DNA from: Fimenecus sp900545625
GTDB lineage: Bacteria; Bacillota; Clostridia; Oscillospirales; Acutalibacteraceae
DNA length: 64,000 nt
Assembly (NCBI GenBank): GCA_963931525.1
Contig: OZ007023.1
Location: 992,001-1,056,000 of the forward strand
Direction: 5' to 3'
In this document: one piece after another, positions 35,871 through 44,394 of the stretch
How the letters are laid out: every line of letters begins with the position of its first letter
Position numbering within the stretch: the first letter of the stretch is position 1
Made by a program: the position numbers and the translations under genes
The notes under the pieces: model-generated
Databases searched by the model: none
What the model was told of the DNA's origin: nothing
Seen by the model: only the letters and a program-made list of their open reading frames with translations

Positions 35871-36584
35871 ATGCTCGGCAGAGTCCATTCCTTTCAAAGC
35901 CTCGGCACGGTCGACGGCCCCGGCGTGCGCAGCGTCGTGTTTTTGCAGGGCTGCGGCTTGCGCTGCCCGTACTGTCACAATCCGGATACGTGGGACATGC
36001 GCGGCGGCGAAGAGGTAACGGCGCAGGCTGTGTTCCAAAAGGTCTGCCGCTACCGCGCCTATTTCGGCGAAAAGGGCGGTGTGACGGTCTCGGGCGGCGA
36101 GCCGCTTTTGCAGGCGGAATTTGTCACCGAGCTGTTCACGCAATGCACCGCGGCGGGCATCTCCACCGCGCTTGACACGTCGGGCGTGCGGCTCGACGAC
36201 ACGGTGCGCAAATTGCTGGATGTGACGGATATCGTGCTGTTGGATATCAAGTTTTCCGATAACGCAAAATACAGAAAGTATATCGGTATTCCTTTGGCGC
36301 AGGTGCTCGACTTCCTGCGCGAAGCGGACAAGCTTAAAAAGCACGTTATCCTGCGGCAGGTCATTGTGCCCGGCGTTAATGACACGCCCGCGGACGTACA
36401 CGCGCTCGGCGAGATTGCCAAGCCGTTCCAAAGCGTTCGGAAGATCGAGCTGCTGCCGTTTATGAAGCTGTGTGCGGAAAAGTATGAAGCCTTGAAGCTC
36501 TCTTTCCCGTTCGGCGATAAGCCGGAAGCGACCGGGGAACTGATCGAACGGCTTTCCGCCGAATTGCCGAAATTGCCCTTATAG
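35871..36584 (+). CDS. pflA: Pyruvate formate-lyase activating enzyme (radical SAM)
   Basis: A 237-residue radical-SAM activase. Cys28, Cys32 and Cys35 (GCGLRCPYCHN) form the CxxxCxxC cluster site; the SGGEPLLQ segment is the SAM-binding GGE motif and LLDIKF and LRQVIVPG follow as in PflA. It installs the glycyl radical on pyruvate formate-lyase under anaerobic conditions. The start codon has AAAGGAGG upstream. The pflB partner that is usually adjacent is not in the window. Confidence 0.92.
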   Translation: MLGRVHSFQSLGTVDGPGVRSVVFLQGCGLRCPYCHNPDTWDMRGGEEVTAQAVFQKVCRYRAYFGEKGGVTVSGGEPLLQAEFVTELFTQCTAAGISTALDTSGVRLDDTVRKLLDVTDIVLLDIKFSDNAKYRKYIGIPLAQVLDFLREADKLKKHVILRQVIVPGVNDTPADVHALGEIAKPFQSVRKIELLPFMKLCAEKYEALKLSFPFGDKPEATGELIERLSAELPKLPL

Positions 36585-36619
36585 CTTTTACGATCCCATT
36601 TTATAAAGGAGAATTTACT

Positions 36620-37216
36620 ATGTTCCAAACCGAATCCCCCAAGCGCGGCGAAGAGATCGCCGTCATGAAAACCAACATGGGCGAGATCAAAATCCGCCTA
36701 TTTCCCGCGCATGCGCCAAAAGCCGTGGAAAACTTCAAGACCCACGCGAAAAACGGCTATTACAACGGCCTTACCTTCCACCGCGTTATTAACGATTTCA
36801 TGATCCAGGGCGGCGACCCGACGGGCTCCGGCATGGGCGGTGAGAGCATCTGGGGCGAGAGCTTCGAGGATGAATTTACCCCGGAGCTGCACAACCTGCG
36901 CGGCGCGCTTTCCATGGCGAACGCAGGGCCGAACACAAACGGCAGCCAGTTCTTCATCGTGCAGGCGAAGGCTGTCTCCTCGGATATGCTCGATCAGCTC
37001 GAAGCTGCCTCGGAGGAAGCCTTCCCGACCGAATGCGTGCGCGCGTACGAAGAACTTGGCGGTACGCCGTGGCTCGATTATAAGCACACCGTGTTCGGGC
37101 AGGTGTTCGAGGGGATGGATGTGGTGGATAAGATCGCCGAAGTCCCTGTGGATTTCTTTATGAATAAGCCTGTGCGTGATGTTGTGATCGAGTCTGTCGA
37201 GATCCTGTCGTACTAA
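36620..37216 (+). CDS. Cyclophilin-type peptidyl-prolyl cis-trans isomerase
   Basis: A 198-residue cyclophilin with GLTFHRVINDFMIQGGDPTG (catalytic Arg in FHR), GALSMANAGPNTNGSQFF and the YKHTVFGQVFEGM segment. No signal peptide, so it is cytoplasmic. An insert around AVSSDMLDQLEAASEEAFP is common in clostridial forms. It has AAAGGAG upstream of its ATG and follows pflA by 35 bases, perhaps in one transcript. Confidence 0.94.
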   Translation: MFQTESPKRGEEIAVMKTNMGEIKIRLFPAHAPKAVENFKTHAKNGYYNGLTFHRVINDFMIQGGDPTGSGMGGESIWGESFEDEFTPELHNLRGALSMANAGPNTNGSQFFIVQAKAVSSDMLDQLEAASEEAFPTECVRAYEELGGTPWLDYKHTVFGQVFEGMDVVDKIAEVPVDFFMNKPVRDVVIESVEILSY

Positions 37217-37269
37217 AAACGCAGTTGTCCCGGCGGGGATAGACCCCGTCCGAACCAGCGGAGGTAATT

Positions 37270-38571
37270 ATGCTTTTTGAAAATATTGCCGTGTTGAACC
37301 GCGATTTTACCGTTTCCGAGCACCAATATGTCGCCGTCAAGGACACACATATTGCCTATGTCGGCGCGCAGCGTCCGCAGGAGGATTACGGCGAAAGCTA
37401 TGCCGGTGCGGGAAAGCTTTTGATGAGCGGCTTTGTCAATGCCCATACCCACACGCCCATGACGCTTCTGCGCGGCTATGCCGAGAATCTGCCGCTCGAC
37501 CGGTGGCTCAACGAGCGCGTATTCCCGTTTGAGGACCAAATTCACGGCGAGGATGCGTATTATGCCGCCCTGCTCGCAATTGCCGAAATGATCCGTACCG
37601 GCACGACCTCTTTTTCCGATATGTACTTTTTTTCGGAGGACGTCATCCGTGCGGTGGGGGAAAGCGGCGTGAAATGCAATTTCAGCCGTGCCATCACGAG
37701 CTTTCAGGACGGCGACATACACGAACTTGCGAGCTTTCAGGAGAGTGAAAAAATCTTAGGCGAGTGGCATAACGCCTTTGACGGCAGACTGAAGATCGAT
37801 ATGAGCCTGCACGCCGAATATACCAACCGCCGCACGATCATCGAACAGTTTGCGGATATTGCGGCAGCGCACGGCGTGCGCGCGCACATCCACCTGTCCG
37901 AGACCGAAAAAGAGCACGAGGAATGCAAACAGCGCCACGGCGGGATGACGCCCGCCGCGCTGTTCGACGCCTGCGGGGTGTTCCGCGTGCCGACCACGGC
38001 GGCGCACTGTGTCTGGGCGGAGGACAAGGATATCGAGATCTTCCGCGAAAAGGGCGTGACGGTGGCGACCAACCCTGCCAGCAACCTGAAGCTCGGCAGC
38101 GGCGTGTGCAATACCTATAAGCTCTTGCAAAACGGCGTGAATGTCGCGATCGGTACGGATTCTGTCGCGTCGAACAACAACCTCGATATGTTCAAGGAGA
38201 TATACCTTTGTGCGCTGCTGCCCAAGGGCTTTTACCGCCGTCCCGACATCGTGTCCGAGCGCGACGTGCTGAAAATGGCGACCGTCAACGGCTATGCGGC
38301 GCAGGGCCGCGACGACTGCGGGCGTGTGGAAGCAGGGTATCGTGCCGACTTGCAGGTCGTGGATCTTGATACCGTGCACATGACGCCGCACCACGATACG
38401 GTCAACAATCTGGTCTATGCCGCAAGCGGCTCGGACGTCCTGCTGACCATGGCAGACGGCAAAGTGCTGTATCGTGACGGCGCGTATTTGACCATCGACA
38501 TTGAAAAAGTGAAAGATGAAACGGAAAAGCGCGCCGCGCGCATCCAAGCGGAGGTGGCGACGCATGCGTAA
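37270..38571 (+). CDS. mtaD: Methylthioadenosine/S-adenosylhomocysteine deaminase-type amidohydrolase
   Basis: A 433-residue amidohydrolase. The metal-binding HTHTPMTLLRG lies at about 60-70, HIHLSETEKEHEEC holds the HxH substrate/metal region, AAHCVWAEDKD the later His, and IGTDSVASNNNLDMF the catalytic Asp. This is the MtaD/TrzN-like group that deaminates MTA or SAH to the inosine forms. The ATG has GGAGG upstream. It overlaps the following phosphorylase by eight bases, and MtnA follows, which supports MTA as the substrate. Confidence 0.88.
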   Translation: MLFENIAVLNRDFTVSEHQYVAVKDTHIAYVGAQRPQEDYGESYAGAGKLLMSGFVNAHTHTPMTLLRGYAENLPLDRWLNERVFPFEDQIHGEDAYYAALLAIAEMIRTGTTSFSDMYFFSEDVIRAVGESGVKCNFSRAITSFQDGDIHELASFQESEKILGEWHNAFDGRLKIDMSLHAEYTNRRTIIEQFADIAAAHGVRAHIHLSETEKEHEECKQRHGGMTPAALFDACGVFRVPTTAAHCVWAEDKDIEIFREKGVTVATNPASNLKLGSGVCNTYKLLQNGVNVAIGTDSVASNNNLDMFKEIYLCALLPKGFYRRPDIVSERDVLKMATVNGYAAQGRDDCGRVEAGYRADLQVVDLDTVHMTPHHDTVNNLVYAASGSDVLLTMADGKVLYRDGAYLTIDIEKVKDETEKRAARIQAEVATHA

Positions 38572-39376
38572 AACGCCGCAGGAGTACGCTTCGCTGATTC
38601 GGGAAAGGTGTCCGCTTGTCCCCGAGGTCGCGCTCATCCTCGGTTCGGGGCTCGGGGAGCTCGGCGAACAAATCGAAAACGCGGTCGCTGTTGATTACGG
38701 CACGCTGCCCGGCTTCCCCGTCTCCACCGCGCCGGGGCATAAGGGTCGTTTCCTGCTCGGCACGCTCGGCGGCAAGGCCGTCGTTTGTATGCAGGGGCGG
38801 CTGCATTTTTACGAAGGGCACAGCATGGAGGATGTCATCCTGCCCGTGCGCGTCATGCGTATGCTCGGCGCGAAGACCCTGATCGCCACTAATGCGGCGG
38901 GCGGCATCAACACGTCCTTTTCCGTCGGGGACATCATGCTCATTGAGGACCATATCAACTTCATGGGCAGAAATCCGCTGGTCGGCGCGAACGACGAGAC
39001 GCTCGGCTGCCGTTTCCCCGATATGAGCTTTGCCTATGCGCCGGAACTTCGCGACCTCGCGGTACGCTGTGCCGAGAAGATCGGGATGCAGCTTTGTAAA
39101 GGCGTTTACCTTGCCTGTTCGGGGCCGAGTTATGAGACGCCGGCAGAGATCCGCGCGTTTCGGACGCTCGGCGCGGACGCGGTGGGCATGTCCACCGTGC
39201 CGGAGGTCATTGCCGCGAACCACGGCGGGATGCGCGTTTTGGCGTTTTCGCTGATCTCCAACATGGCGGCGGGCATATTGCGGCAGCCGCTCACGGAAGA
39301 AGAAGTGCTCGAAGCGGGCAGGCAAAAGGGCGCGGAAATGCAGCGCCTGATCGTGGAAATATTGCGAAATCTGTAA
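38564..39376 (+). CDS. Purine nucleoside phosphorylase (possibly 5'-methylthioinosine phosphorylase)
   Basis: A 270-residue trimeric-type PNP/MTAP family protein: LILGSGLGELG with the phosphate-binding Ser, MQGRLHFYEGH, TNAAGGIN and GPSYETPAEIRAF. Asn in SLISNMAAGI fits purine nucleosides of the inosine/guanosine type. Placed between MtaD and MtnA it probably splits methylthioinosine to hypoxanthine and methylthioribose-1-phosphate. ATG 38564 has GGAGG nine bases upstream; earlier in-frame starts lie deep in the previous gene. Confidence 0.88.
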   Translation: MRKTPQEYASLIRERCPLVPEVALILGSGLGELGEQIENAVAVDYGTLPGFPVSTAPGHKGRFLLGTLGGKAVVCMQGRLHFYEGHSMEDVILPVRVMRMLGAKTLIATNAAGGINTSFSVGDIMLIEDHINFMGRNPLVGANDETLGCRFPDMSFAYAPELRDLAVRCAEKIGMQLCKGVYLACSGPSYETPAEIRAFRTLGADAVGMSTVPEVIAANHGGMRVLAFSLISNMAAGILRQPLTEEEVLEAGRQKGAEMQRLIVEILRNL

Positions 39377-39408
39377 GGATAAATAGCTTTACACAAAAAG
39401 GAGATCCC

Positions 39409-40449
39409 ATGTACGACCTGCACGGCGAGACCGTTCATTTTGATACCGAAAACAACCGCCTTTTGCTGCTCGATCAGACCGAGCTTCCGCAAAAAACGGT
39501 GGTTTTGGCGCTGCGAACGCGCGAAGAAATGTTCGAGGCCATTGCAACACTTCGCGTGCGCGGCGCACCTGCCATCGGCGTGGCGGCGGCGATCGGGCTT
39601 GCCGTGCTTGCAAACGAGAGCCGCCAAACCGAGATACCCGCATTTTGCGCCGAGGTGCGTGAAAACGCCGCGTATCTGAAAGCCGCCCGTCCCACGGCGG
39701 TCAACCTCCCGTGGGCGCTCGGCGAAATGGAAAAAGTTCTCAGCAACGGTGCAAAGACCGTCGAAGCGCTCAAAGCCGCGCTCACTTCGCGCGCGCTGGC
39801 ACTGCACGCGGCGGATATAGAGGTTTGCCGCAGAATCGGCGAAAACGGCGCATCGCTTTTGAAAAACTGCCGCGCAGTACTCACGCACTGCAACGCGGGC
39901 CGTCTTGCCGCCGTCAAATACGGTACGGCGCTCGCACCCATATACACGGCAAAGGAGCAGGGACACAACATCGCCGTTTACGCCGATGAGACGCGCCCGC
40001 TTTTGCAGGGCGCACGGCTGACCGCCTACGAATTGCACGAGGCGGGTATTGACGTTACCGTCCTCTGCGACAGCGCCGCATCTTATGTGCTCGGCAGCGG
40101 AAAAGTGCAGGCGGTGCTGGTCGGCTGTGACCGCGTGGCAGCAAACGGTGACACGGCGAATAAGGTCGGTACAAGCGGCGTAGCCGTGCTCGCGCAGCAT
40201 TACGGCATACCGTTTTATGTTTGCGCGCCGTTTTCCACGATCGATTTTTCCTGTGCAAGCGGTGCGGACATCCCTATTGAGATGCGCGATGACCGGGAGA
40301 TCGGTACGCTTTGGTATCAGAAAAAGATGCTGCCCGACGGTGTGTGCGCGCTCAACCCCGCGTTCGATGTAACAAGTGCAGACCTCATCACCGCGTTCAT
40401 CACGGAAAAGGGCGTTATACAGCCGAAAGCTCTTGCGCAGTATCGTTAA
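39409..40449 (+). CDS. mtnA: S-methyl-5-thioribose-1-phosphate isomerase
   Basis: A 346-residue MtnA of the eIF2B-like family. The LRTREEMFEAIATLRVRGAPAIG opening (in parts), the catalytic Cys at about 161 in THCNAG and the Asp at about 240 in GCDRVAANGD are the family marks, with NKVGTSGVAVLA following. It turns methylthioribose-1-phosphate into methylthioribulose-1-phosphate. The next enzymes of the classical methionine salvage are not present, so a shunt with an aldolase elsewhere is possible. Confidence 0.95.
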   Translation: MYDLHGETVHFDTENNRLLLLDQTELPQKTVVLALRTREEMFEAIATLRVRGAPAIGVAAAIGLAVLANESRQTEIPAFCAEVRENAAYLKAARPTAVNLPWALGEMEKVLSNGAKTVEALKAALTSRALALHAADIEVCRRIGENGASLLKNCRAVLTHCNAGRLAAVKYGTALAPIYTAKEQGHNIAVYADETRPLLQGARLTAYELHEAGIDVTVLCDSAASYVLGSGKVQAVLVGCDRVAANGDTANKVGTSGVAVLAQHYGIPFYVCAPFSTIDFSCASGADIPIEMRDDREIGTLWYQKKMLPDGVCALNPAFDVTSADLITAFITEKGVIQPKALAQYR

Positions 40450-40734
40450 ATCACCGCAAACCGTAGGGAAAGCCCTTGCGGCTGTCCGTGCTTTTAGATG
40501 ATAGATATTAGACGTTAGATGTTAGATGTGCGGTGGGCGGTCTTGTGCGAAGCCGCAAGGGAGGCATAATCGCGTAGCGGCAGGAGACTCCTTTGTTAAG
40601 GGAGATGTCCGCGTAGCGGACAAAGGGTTTCCGGAATCCGGAGGATTTCCATGCCTGCTTTTGCAATTCCTTTTGCAAATACAAAAAACCCGAGAACTTC
40701 TCGGGTTTTTTACATATCTGCCTTTCTGTTTCTT
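40450..40734. repeat. Intergenic repeat region with heptamer tandem repeats
   Basis: At 40495-40529 there are five tandem TAGATGT-like heptamers. After that come short hairpins: GTCCGC-GTA-GCGGAC, CTCCTT-TGTT-AAGGGAG, and the word CGCGTAGCGG twice. This looks like a dispersed non-coding repeat. A 70-codon frame here has no ribosome site and is not called. Confidence 0.6.
40683..40711. terminator. Bidirectional terminator between mtnA and the M14 peptidase
   Basis: A 13-bp stem starting AAAAAACCCGAGA with an ACT loop and matching T-run on both strands, between convergent genes. Confidence 0.85.
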
Positions 40735-42012
40735 TTAGATCTGCGTCATACCGCCGACCAAAATGCCGAGGTTATCCCGATAAATTTCGGGAAACTGCGA
40801 CACGGGCAGCGGATTTTGTCCGATGCCGATCTCAATGGTGTAGCCCGGGCGGTTGTAGGTCTCAATAAACCAATCCTTGTAGCCTGCAAAGCCCGAAGCA
40901 AACGGGGTTTCCTCCACCGAATAGCCGCTTACCTCGCCAAAGTATTCCGCGATCTGCCGCGAGCGCGGGGGCTCGTAGTCGAGGTATTTCCAATAGATGA
41001 TCTGCCCTTGGCTGTGGTAGGAGAGCGTCAGTAAAAAGTTGTGCCGCCGCGTGAAGTTGTAGACCGCGTAGCTTTCGGGGGCAACGAGCGGCGCGCTGCC
41101 CACAAAGTCCCGCGGGGCGGGGGAGGTGAAGCCCTGTTCGTATTTGATGCGTTTCGCCTCTTCCCAGTTTGCGGGATATTGCAGATTCAAATCGACGCCC
41201 GCGATATTGGCCTTCCACCCGTCGGGAAACGGGATCTGCGGGTAGTTCTGCGCTATGCGCAGCGCGTTGTTGTAATAGCCGCCCGCGTGCAGTACGCCCG
41301 TTACCAAGTCCACGCCGTCGGGATCGACCATCGGCAGCAGATACAGCGAATACGAATTGAACAGCTGCGCCGCAACCGCACCGCCGATCTCCCCGCCTGA
41401 AGCGTAGCTTTCGGCATACTCTTCCGCGAATTGCAAAAGCACGGGCGTCGTCAGCCACTCGTTCGCATGGTGCGCGGCGTTGTAAAAGATCTCCTTGGCG
41501 CCGCGCCCGAAGCGCAGGACATAAAGCGGCTTTCCCATGACGCTGCGCCCGACCGTAGAGCTTTCCAAAAACGGATAGCGCACGGTCAGCCCCTCGATGA
41601 TAAAAGCATTCAAGACCGACGAATAGGGGATGCTTATGGGCACAAGCGAATAGTCAAACGGCACATATACGACCGTGCCGACCTGCAAATTGCGCGGGTC
41701 GAGGGTAGGGTTTGCAAGCATGATGCGCCGCAGGCTCGTGTTGTATTGCTGTGCAAGCGAAAAAAATGTGTCGCCCGGCCGTATTTTGTGCGTCGTGTAG
41801 CCCTTTAGATACGGGATGAGCAGCGCCCATGCAGCTCTTCCGACCACACCGTCGGCGGAAAGTCCGTTTTTTTGCTGAAAGTCGCGCACCGCATCCAGCG
41901 TGCGCGCACCGAAAATACCGTCTAATGCGAGCGTCGTGTAACCCGCGCGCCGCAGGGCGAGCTGCAAATACAGCACCATCGTGCCGCGGCTGCCGTACCG
42001 CAAGGTCTCCAT
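40735..42012 (-). CDS. M14-family peptidase with peptidoglycan-binding and LysM domains
   Basis: About 425 residues in three parts: a peptidoglycan-binding domain (1-70, LQLALRRAGY to FQQKNGLSADGVVG), a LysM domain (about 75-125, KIRPGDTFFSLAQQYNT), and a zinc carboxypeptidase-like M14 domain with HHANEW (HxxE ligands), a later LTLSYHSQG His and the TIEIG catalytic Glu. It resembles gamma-D-glutamyl-diaminopimelate endopeptidase I, used in sporulation and wall turnover. No signal peptide is seen. ATG 42012 has GGAGGT six bases upstream; the ATG at 42018 abuts the ribosome site. Confidence 0.88.
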   Translation of the reverse strand: METLRYGSRGTMVLYLQLALRRAGYTTLALDGIFGARTLDAVRDFQQKNGLSADGVVGRAAWALLIPYLKGYTTHKIRPGDTFFSLAQQYNTSLRRIMLANPTLDPRNLQVGTVVYVPFDYSLVPISIPYSSVLNAFIIEGLTVRYPFLESSTVGRSVMGKPLYVLRFGRGAKEIFYNAAHHANEWLTTPVLLQFAEEYAESYASGGEIGGAVAAQLFNSYSLYLLPMVDPDGVDLVTGVLHAGGYYNNALRIAQNYPQIPFPDGWKANIAGVDLNLQYPANWEEAKRIKYEQGFTSPAPRDFVGSAPLVAPESYAVYNFTRRHNFLLTLSYHSQGQIIYWKYLDYEPPRSRQIAEYFGEVSGYSVEETPFASGFAGYKDWFIETYNRPGYTIEIGIGQNPLPVSQFPEIYRDNLGILVGGMTQI

Positions 42013-42155
42013 ATGCATACCTCCGAAATTTCCATTGGTTTCCTTTTTTATATATGGCGGAGTGCAGGAAAAAAGACCGCGGACAGGTTGATTTTTCGGT
42101 TGGCTTTCGATACAATGGGTTTGAAGGCAATTCAAAATCCGAAGGAGTGATGGCA

Positions 42156-42557
42156 ATGACGCCGCAGGAATTGGTCGCCTGTGCGCTGGACGCGCAAGCA
42201 CACGCCTACGCGCCGTATTCGGGCTTTCAGGTGGGCGCGGCGCTTTTAACACGCGGGGGCAGGGTCTATCTCGGCTGTAATATTGAAAACAAGAGCTTTT
42301 CCCCGACCGTCTGCGCCGAGCGCGTGGCGCTGTTTAAAGCGATCAGCGAGGGCGAAACGGATTTTGAAGCGATCGCCGTGGTCGGGCGCGACAAAAATGG
42401 GGTTTACAAGCATTTCTGCACACCGTGCGGCGTGTGCCGTCAGGCGCTTTCGGAATTCTGCGCGCCGGATTTTAGGATCATCTTCGGTGACGATACGGGC
42501 GAATGTGAGGTGCACACGTTAGCCGAGCTCTTGCCGTATTCCTTTTCGATGGAGTAA
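42156..42557 (+). CDS. cdd: Cytidine deaminase
   Basis: A 133-residue homotetrameric-type cytidine deaminase: YAPYSGFQVGAAL, the zinc motif CNIENKSFSPTVCAER (with the CAE of the active site) and PCGVCRQ with the other two Cys ligands. It converts cytidine to uridine in pyrimidine salvage. ATG 42156 has AAGGAG eight bases upstream; an ATG at 42150 lies only two bases from it. The gene is divergent from the peptidase. Confidence 0.95.
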   Translation: MTPQELVACALDAQAHAYAPYSGFQVGAALLTRGGRVYLGCNIENKSFSPTVCAERVALFKAISEGETDFEAIAVVGRDKNGVYKHFCTPCGVCRQALSEFCAPDFRIIFGDDTGECEVHTLAELLPYSFSME

Positions 42558-42600
42558 AATCCTGAAGCGCTTGAGCGCCGCATCAGAAAGGGGAGAGACG

Positions 42601-44394
42601 ATGCACAAGGGCGAAATGTCCGAAAATCTGCAATACCTGTTTCATAACTGGAAAGCGTGGGATGCGAAAAGCCTGCTGTTCTGCTTCATACGGCTTCCCG
42701 CGCTGGTGCTGCAGCCCATTGTCACTGCCTACATCCCAAAAGCGATCTTAGACGGCATCCAAAACGGCGTGACCATGGGCGAAATGACGCTGACGGTCGC
42801 GCTGTTGAGCCTCCTATTGGCGCTCACCATCTGGATGGACCCTTTCATGAAGGAGCTCATCCGCGGCAGCGCGAGGATCATCCGTATGCGCTACGCGGTC
42901 ATGGCGTTTCGCAAGACCCTCCATACGGACTATTACCGCTTGGAAAGCCTTGCTGGCCGGCAGATGCAAAAGCAGGCGGAGGCCTTTTATAACGCGCGCT
43001 TCTCCTCGGGTGCCGATTTCATGGAGGTGTGCAACAACCTTTCCGTGTGCATCGTCGGGGTGCTCGCGTCCTCGGTGCTGCTGTATCGGATCAGCGTGTG
43101 GATGATTTTGCTTGTGCTTTTGACCTGCGCGGGCGAATTTTTCCTGCTGCGCCGCTTGAACAAGAAGCAAACGGAGAGCGTCGGCAGCGTCACGCGCCTT
43201 GCGGATCGATTGGATTATTTTTATAGGCTCAGCAAAGACGGCGCAGCCGCCAAAGAGCTCCGCATTTACGGCTTTGGAGATTATTTTATCAAAGCCGTCG
43301 CCGACATCGTGGCAAAAACGGAATGGGTGATCGCCAAATACACCCACCAAACCGCCGCCGTCAGCGGCACGCGGGCTTTGCTCAATCTCGTCAGGCAGAG
43401 CATCGCCTATGTATATTTGGTGTATCTTGTCGCAGAAGGCAGACTGCTCGTGTCGGATTTCATCTTTTATTTCGGGATATTGACGGGCTTTTCCAACTGG
43501 ACGGTCAACCTGGTGGCATCCTATGCCAAGCTGGAACGCTGCTGCCGCGACTGCGCGACGTTCCGCGCCTATGTGGAAAGCGAAACAAAAAATGAAAAGC
43601 CGCCGAACGCGGTGCCCGTGCGCATAGAATCCATTGCGTTTCAGTCGGTCTCCTTTACGTATCCCGAGGCGAAAGCCCCGACAATCCGGGATATGTCCTT
43701 TGAGGTACACGCGGGTGAAAACATCGCCATCGTCGGCGAAAACGGCGCGGGCAAGACCACGGCGGTCAAGCTCCTGTGCGGGCTGTACGCCCCAACGGCG
43801 GGCGAGGTTTTGGTGAACGGAAAAAGCAGTCGCGCATTTTCTACAGAAAGTTATTTTGATCTGTTTTCCGTAGTGTTTCAAGAAACCTGTTTTTTGCCCA
43901 TGACGGTCGCACAAAACGTTTGCGCCGAAGACGCTTACGATCGGGAAAGACTATATGCGGCGCTCGAAAAAGCGGGCGTCGCCGAGGTCGTCCGCGCGCT
44001 CCCGAAACAGGAAAACACGCTGATGCGCAAAGAGGTCTACAAGGACGCCGCCGACTTTTCGGGCGGGGAGAAGCAAAAGCTGTTGCTTGCCAAAGCGATC
44101 TATAAGGACGCGCCCGTGCTGGTGCTCGACGAGCCTACCGCCGCGCTCGACCCGATCTCGGAAAACGAGCTGTATTTGCAGTACAATACGCTCACGAAAG
44201 ATAAAATTTCCTTTTTCATTTCGCATCGCCTGTCCTCCACCCGCTTTTGCGACCGAATCCTGTTCATAAAGGACGGCAAAATCGCCGAAAGCGGCACGCA
44301 CGCGCAGCTCATGGCACAAAAAGGCGCGTATTACAGGATGTACTGCCTGCAAAGCAAAGCCTACAGGGAAGCGGGGGAGATCGAATATGCGTAA
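42601..44394 (+). CDS. ABC exporter, half-transporter 1
   Basis: About 597 residues: six membrane segments up to about 320, then an ATPase domain with Walker A GENGAGKTT near 380, the Q loop FQETCF, the signature FSGGEKQK and Walker B VLVLDEPTAALDP. It overlaps the second half-transporter by eight bases and will form a heterodimer with it. Both ATPase sites look intact. The substrate is unknown; drug, peptide or lipid export is usual in this family. GGGGAGAG precedes the ATG. Confidence 0.9.
   Translation: MHKGEMSENLQYLFHNWKAWDAKSLLFCFIRLPALVLQPIVTAYIPKAILDGIQNGVTMGEMTLTVALLSLLLALTIWMDPFMKELIRGSARIIRMRYAVMAFRKTLHTDYYRLESLAGRQMQKQAEAFYNARFSSGADFMEVCNNLSVCIVGVLASSVLLYRISVWMILLVLLTCAGEFFLLRRLNKKQTESVGSVTRLADRLDYFYRLSKDGAAAKELRIYGFGDYFIKAVADIVAKTEWVIAKYTHQTAAVSGTRALLNLVRQSIAYVYLVYLVAEGRLLVSDFIFYFGILTGFSNWTVNLVASYAKLERCCRDCATFRAYVESETKNEKPPNAVPVRIESIAFQSVSFTYPEAKAPTIRDMSFEVHAGENIAIVGENGAGKTTAVKLLCGLYAPTAGEVLVNGKSSRAFSTESYFDLFSVVFQETCFLPMTVAQNVCAEDAYDRERLYAALEKAGVAEVVRALPKQENTLMRKEVYKDAADFSGGEKQKLLLAKAIYKDAPVLVLDEPTAALDPISENELYLQYNTLTKDKISFFISHRLSSTRFCDRILFIKDGKIAESGTHAQLMAQKGAYYRMYCLQSKAYREAGEIEYA

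Noticed and set aside
40526..40738. 70-codon open frame after mtnA
   Set aside because: Lies in repeat sequence and runs through a bidirectional terminator; no homology or ribosome site.
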